Positions 60,173-64,000 of a stretch of 64,000 nt of DNA are shown one piece after another. Location of the stretch: the NCBI GenBank assembly GCA_013396655.1, contig WBMV01003161.1, positions 240,274 through 304,273 of the forward strand, given 5' to 3'. The notes beneath the pieces are model-generated. The model ran no database searches and had not been told where the DNA came from. It saw only the letters and a program-made list of their open reading frames with translations. The stretch is from Campylorhamphus procurvoides (taxonomy: Eukaryota > Chordata > Aves > Passeriformes > Dendrocolaptidae). How positions within the stretch are numbered: position 1 is the stretch's first letter; every line of letters starts with the position of its first letter. Both the position numbers and the translations under genes were made by a program.

Positions 60173-63100
60173 CCCCAGTCCTGCTTACCCCTGCTGAGTC
60201 CTGTGCCAGCACTGCAGCCCCCAAGGTCGGGGTCCCCCATTTACACCAGCACTGCACCCGCCTAAGGGGGCATGGAGCAGATGCTGGGCTCAGCTCAGGC
60301 TGCCCACGCATCACCACCTGCAATCACCCCAAACGTGAGGGACTCTGGATGTCACCATGGTCACCCACACAACTTTGCACTCATGCAAGTGTATTTGAAA
60401 GAGAGAAATCTCATCAGTTTTGAGGGTTGCTGGGCTGTCTGGGGTGGAAGTTACTGGGTGGAAATGCTTGCACAGTCAGGCAGCAGCAAGTGCCCCTTTG
60501 CTGTCAGGCAGGACTAGTTAATGATTTCATTTAATTACCTTGGACTGTGATAAGCAAAGATAACAAGGCTGGGATCTCACTCTGTTAGTGATCACCAAGA
60601 CGTCCCATGCTTCTTACAAGTGGCATGTGGCGCACTTGCTTAGTTTTGTTAGGCAGTGGCAGATGCTCAGCAGTCCTTCATGACAATCACAAACTTACTT
60701 TTAATCTCTCATCAAATATTTGCTCTGTGCTTTTGCCTGCCTATGACAGAGATGCACATCAATCAGAAAGGAACTCTTTAAGGTGGTTCAAAGGTATTTT
60801 GTTAATACAGAGAAAATCCTCCCACATTGATTTGCAGGAATTGTACTAGAACCCTGTCCAGCCCAATGCCTCTCCAAGAAGGTTTGAAAAGCAGCATGGG
60901 TATACAAAGGGAGTTTCTTGTGGGATGCGGTGCGGTCCATTTGGAAAGGCAGAAGCAGAAGGGCAGCATCTCAACCAGCTACTGAAGTATTAAAGTAACA
61001 TGATATCTCAAATAAAATTAAAACAGAGTCCCAAGTCACCTGTGCGTAAACACTTCTGCAGAGCAGAGCAATCCCATGGGGCTCAGCAGGAGGGAGCGAC
61101 AGAGGAGTGGGGATCCCCCGGGGCAGTCTGGGGGGCCCTGAGCTTACCTGATTTCCGCAGCGTGGCCCTGGGAAGCCCATGGGGCAGGTGCTGCCCTGCA
61201 CCCCACGACATGGGGCTGTGGGGGCTGAGGCTGCCGCTGCTGCCCGGCTGCACTCGTGCCTGCGTGACTTTTGGCCGTGTCCGATGGAGCTGCCTGGCTC
61301 CTGCCAGGTCTCTGCGGTGGGAGCAGGGATGGAAGGTCACGTGGAGGTGGCTGCTGCACCGGTGCTCCCTCCTCGCTGCTCTTGCCACCTCACCAGGACC
61401 CCACTGAGGGATGGAGCTCAGCTGGCAGCAGCTGGTGGCCTTGCTCGCTCCTCACTGCTGGTCCCAAAGGTCCCTCTGCTGCCCTGAAAACTTGTCCCCT
61501 TTGCTCTTTGTTGCCAGATGATGTTTCCCAGGATGGATGAACAAGCTAATCACTCTTTCTCCCTAGAGCAAATAGCTCCGTGCGTGCCCAGACACCCGAG
61601 CTGCCCGCTCGGCACAGCTGCTGCTGCTGGTGGAGAGGTTGTGTCCCTGCTCCACAGAGGACGATTCCTCCCCAACGTGCCTTACCCACGCTCCTGGAGA
61701 AATCAGATCGCCCCAGAGGAAGCCGCACGCCCACTCTCTTTAGCAACCACTGCAACAGCCAAGCCGGCACCAGGGCAACCGCTCGAGTTATCGTGATTAT
61801 TCCCTGGCATGTTGCAACACCCTGTCATCTACCAACTGCTGCACAGCCCAGGGAGCAGCTGCTGCACCCCAGGGGTAAGGGCTGCAAGAGGGAGCAGCAG
61901 CCCCTCCACAGGGCCATGGGTATCCTGGTGGCATCAGAGCTGTGTGATGCTGCAGCATCGCTGCCCCAGGTCTTGTCCTGCTGAGGTGTAGCCCCTGACT
62001 GAACTGGGCTTCTTGTTCCCGTCCTCGCTGTGGCTGGAGGTACCATGTTGGCTGGCTGTGAATTGCCACAGCCGGGAGAAACAGAGCCTGCAAATCTAAG
62101 GGAGGAGAAGCAACTACCCCAGCAACTCCTTTTGGCTCTTAGGTGGTTGCTGTGGTCCAGTTCTGCCCAGGCTGCCCATTGCCAGCCTGAAGATGTCCAG
62201 TGTCTCAGTCCCAGGAGGGTCTGGGATGGAGCAAAACCATTTCCACCCAGAGCAAAGGGGTAAAGAAAGCTGGGGGGCACCACTGGGGTCCTCAGGCAGC
62301 TTCACACACTGCAGCACACATGGGGCCATGCTCCATCTCAACCACATCCTGGCCTGACACTCCCGGCCCCAGGAAGGACTGGAGAAAGAAGCTGGGCTGC
62401 CAATGGGCACGGGGATGTTCTTTCACTTATTTTCATGTCTCCATGTTTTGTTCCTCCCCACGTCCCATCATTTTCCCCCATTTCAGCCATGTTTCTTAGC
62501 AAAGGGCTCAGCAGCACTGCGTGTGAGCAGAAGCCCCAGTCCATCCCAGTTTGCCTCCAAAAAGTTCTTTGTGGGGCAGCACAGGCAGCTGGCACTCACC
62601 TGAACCACCACTCCCTGGCTTTCTGCTTCCACTCGGACCTTTGGACTGAAGGGAATATTCTTTCTGGAAGAAACAACAAGAGAGGAATGGACAAGACTGT
62701 AGAGGTATTGCTATTACAGGAGATGATGAAACATTGGAGGAGTTGCCGGTCCTTTGCTACTAGAGACTAAAAAAATTATTATTATTTTTAACCTCCTGAC
62801 CGGGAGCTGTTAGATTTAATTGACATGAGGCATCAGATACAGGAGGTGAGGCAGGCTGGTTCGCATTCCACTGTGTGTTGTGTGTGTCCCTGTGCTTATG
62901 GGAGCACAATCAGCCCGACCTGTCCATCTGTGGGTTAGACATGGGCTGAGCTTGGAAGACCCCACACAGCTTTTGCCCCTAAAACAAACCTGTGGTAAAG
63001 GAGAGACCTTTAAGTGGGGAGGTTGTGAAGTTTTTCTGCTCAGACTGCAGCCCACCTCACAGCCAATGTGTGCCATAAGAGCTTTTGTGGCCAAGCAAAC

Positions 63101-64000
63101 TCTCCCCTGATACCACCCATGGCCCCATGGCCTGGCTGCTCACTGCACACTTCAAAAATACAGTTTGGCTCAATTTTGAATGGAAAAAGAAATGGATGCA
63201 CATCTGTACTACTCCCCTTTGGTCACCTTTGAATAGGCTTTGGGTCTTTGAGTTCACTGGAGATGTGTCAGAAGTGGAAAAGAACATCAATCTAAACCTA
63301 CCTTGAGCTCTATTGCTGGTGGATGTGGGAATCGAAAAGGGCTGTGATCCATCAACACCTGCTTTTGACTGAGTAATATAAATCAGAAACAGGCCAGCTA
63401 AATTTTCTGAATATCTTTTTGTCTGATCTGGCCTGGTGCCTGATGAGTTGCACATCTGGGCTCCTCTCTGCAGGAAAGTGGGTTTGGGGGTGCTTTGGAC
63501 TTGCTGTGCTAAACCAAAGGATTTTGCATGGCAAAGCTCTGTTTCTGGGAGCTCCTTGAAGAACAATTCTCTTTGCTATCTAAATTAGTTGGCAATCTCA
63601 TCCTGTGCTCCTGTGTCTTTGGGATTAACAAAAAGCCTTTGTATTGCCCCTGTGGCTCCCTGAAGGTTACTGTGAGGGCGGGTGATTGCTGGGGGATATT
63701 TATCTGGAGTGGCTCCTGCAGACAAGGAGTTGCGTCAGTCACCAACTGGCCCCGTATTTCTAATGAGTGCTGGGAGGAGGAAAGACCACAGCCAGGTCCT
63801 TGTTACTGGGGCTGTACATTAGATTGACTTTTAGCTGCTGAGTTACTGTGCTAGTGATGATGTTGTCTGCTGGCTGTCATCTCTTTAGCCAATTGCTCTG
63901 TGGCACCGGGAGCTTTCTTGTGTGGACATATATCCTCTGGATTAAAAACCTGCAGACATGTCAAGTGAGTGCCCAACACCACCACTGGCTCTTCCACGGG

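Larger units (their letters stand above)
57901..64000. other. Distal region without supported gene
   Basis: No exon of FAM107A, of FAM3D (next gene in the human order) or of any other gene could be supported. A 166-codon + strand open frame (58022-58522) is about what chance allows. GC content rises at about 61000-62400 with scattered CpG and several orphan minus-strand donors, so noncoding FAM107A exons may be here. Confidence 0.5.

Noticed and set aside
61000..62410. Several 90-150-codon frames on both strands, possibly FAM3D
   Set aside because: I compared them with remembered FAM3D and found no match. Frames on both strands at once indicate GC-rich noncoding DNA.

Overview
This window is vertebrate nuclear DNA, almost certainly from a bird and probably from a songbird (order Passeriformes). 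All genes are spliced with GT-AG introns. Two CR1 LINE tails are present. The strongest taxonomic clue is a short interspersed element at about 42231-42367 with a tRNA-Ile-like head and a CR1 tail. That is the structure of the passerine family I know as TguSINE1. The proteins match human orthologues closely, but always with avian-type divergence. I compared against human sequences from memory and ran no database search.

Five protein-coding genes lie in the order PXK (+, 3' part only), PDHB (-), KCTD6 (+), ACOX2 (-), FAM107A (-). As I recall, this is the order of the human 3p14.3 block. I resolved 34 coding exons to the base; every exon length agrees with its reading frame and every junction is GT-AG. 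Layout: 1-11391 holds the last six coding exons of PXK. 11392 to about 13450 holds the convergent 3' ends of PXK and PDHB. 13451-16891 holds all nine PDHB coding exons. 16300-17300 is a CpG island, broken by a 142-base run of N, that should serve PDHB and KCTD6 as a shared two-way promoter. 17050-24660 is KCTD6, with a long 5' intron and two coding exons. 24660-25560 is a short tail-to-tail spacer. 25560 to about 44300 is ACOX2 (14 coding exons), with its own CpG-rich promoter at 44000-44560. About 45400-52980 is FAM107A (three coding exons, apparently a long 3'UTR). 53000-64000 has no exon I can support. It is probably the 5' region of FAM107A plus intergenic DNA, with one decayed minisatellite and several orphan splice donors.

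The genes are neighbours by conserved synteny rather than by shared pathway. PDHB is the E1-beta subunit of mitochondrial pyruvate dehydrogenase. ACOX2 is the peroxisomal branched-chain/bile-acid acyl-CoA oxidase and ends in the import signal SKL. KCTD6 is a BTB adaptor for CUL3 ubiquitin ligases. PXK is a PX-domain pseudokinase of endosomal trafficking. FAM107A is a stress-induced actin-associated protein. I found no undescribed multi-gene system. The most unusual sequence features are a perfect 25-bp inverted repeat with a 9-base loop at 46800-46858, nine consecutive G-tracts at the ACOX2 promoter, the songbird SINE, and an unexplained GC-rich open stretch between PXK and PDHB.
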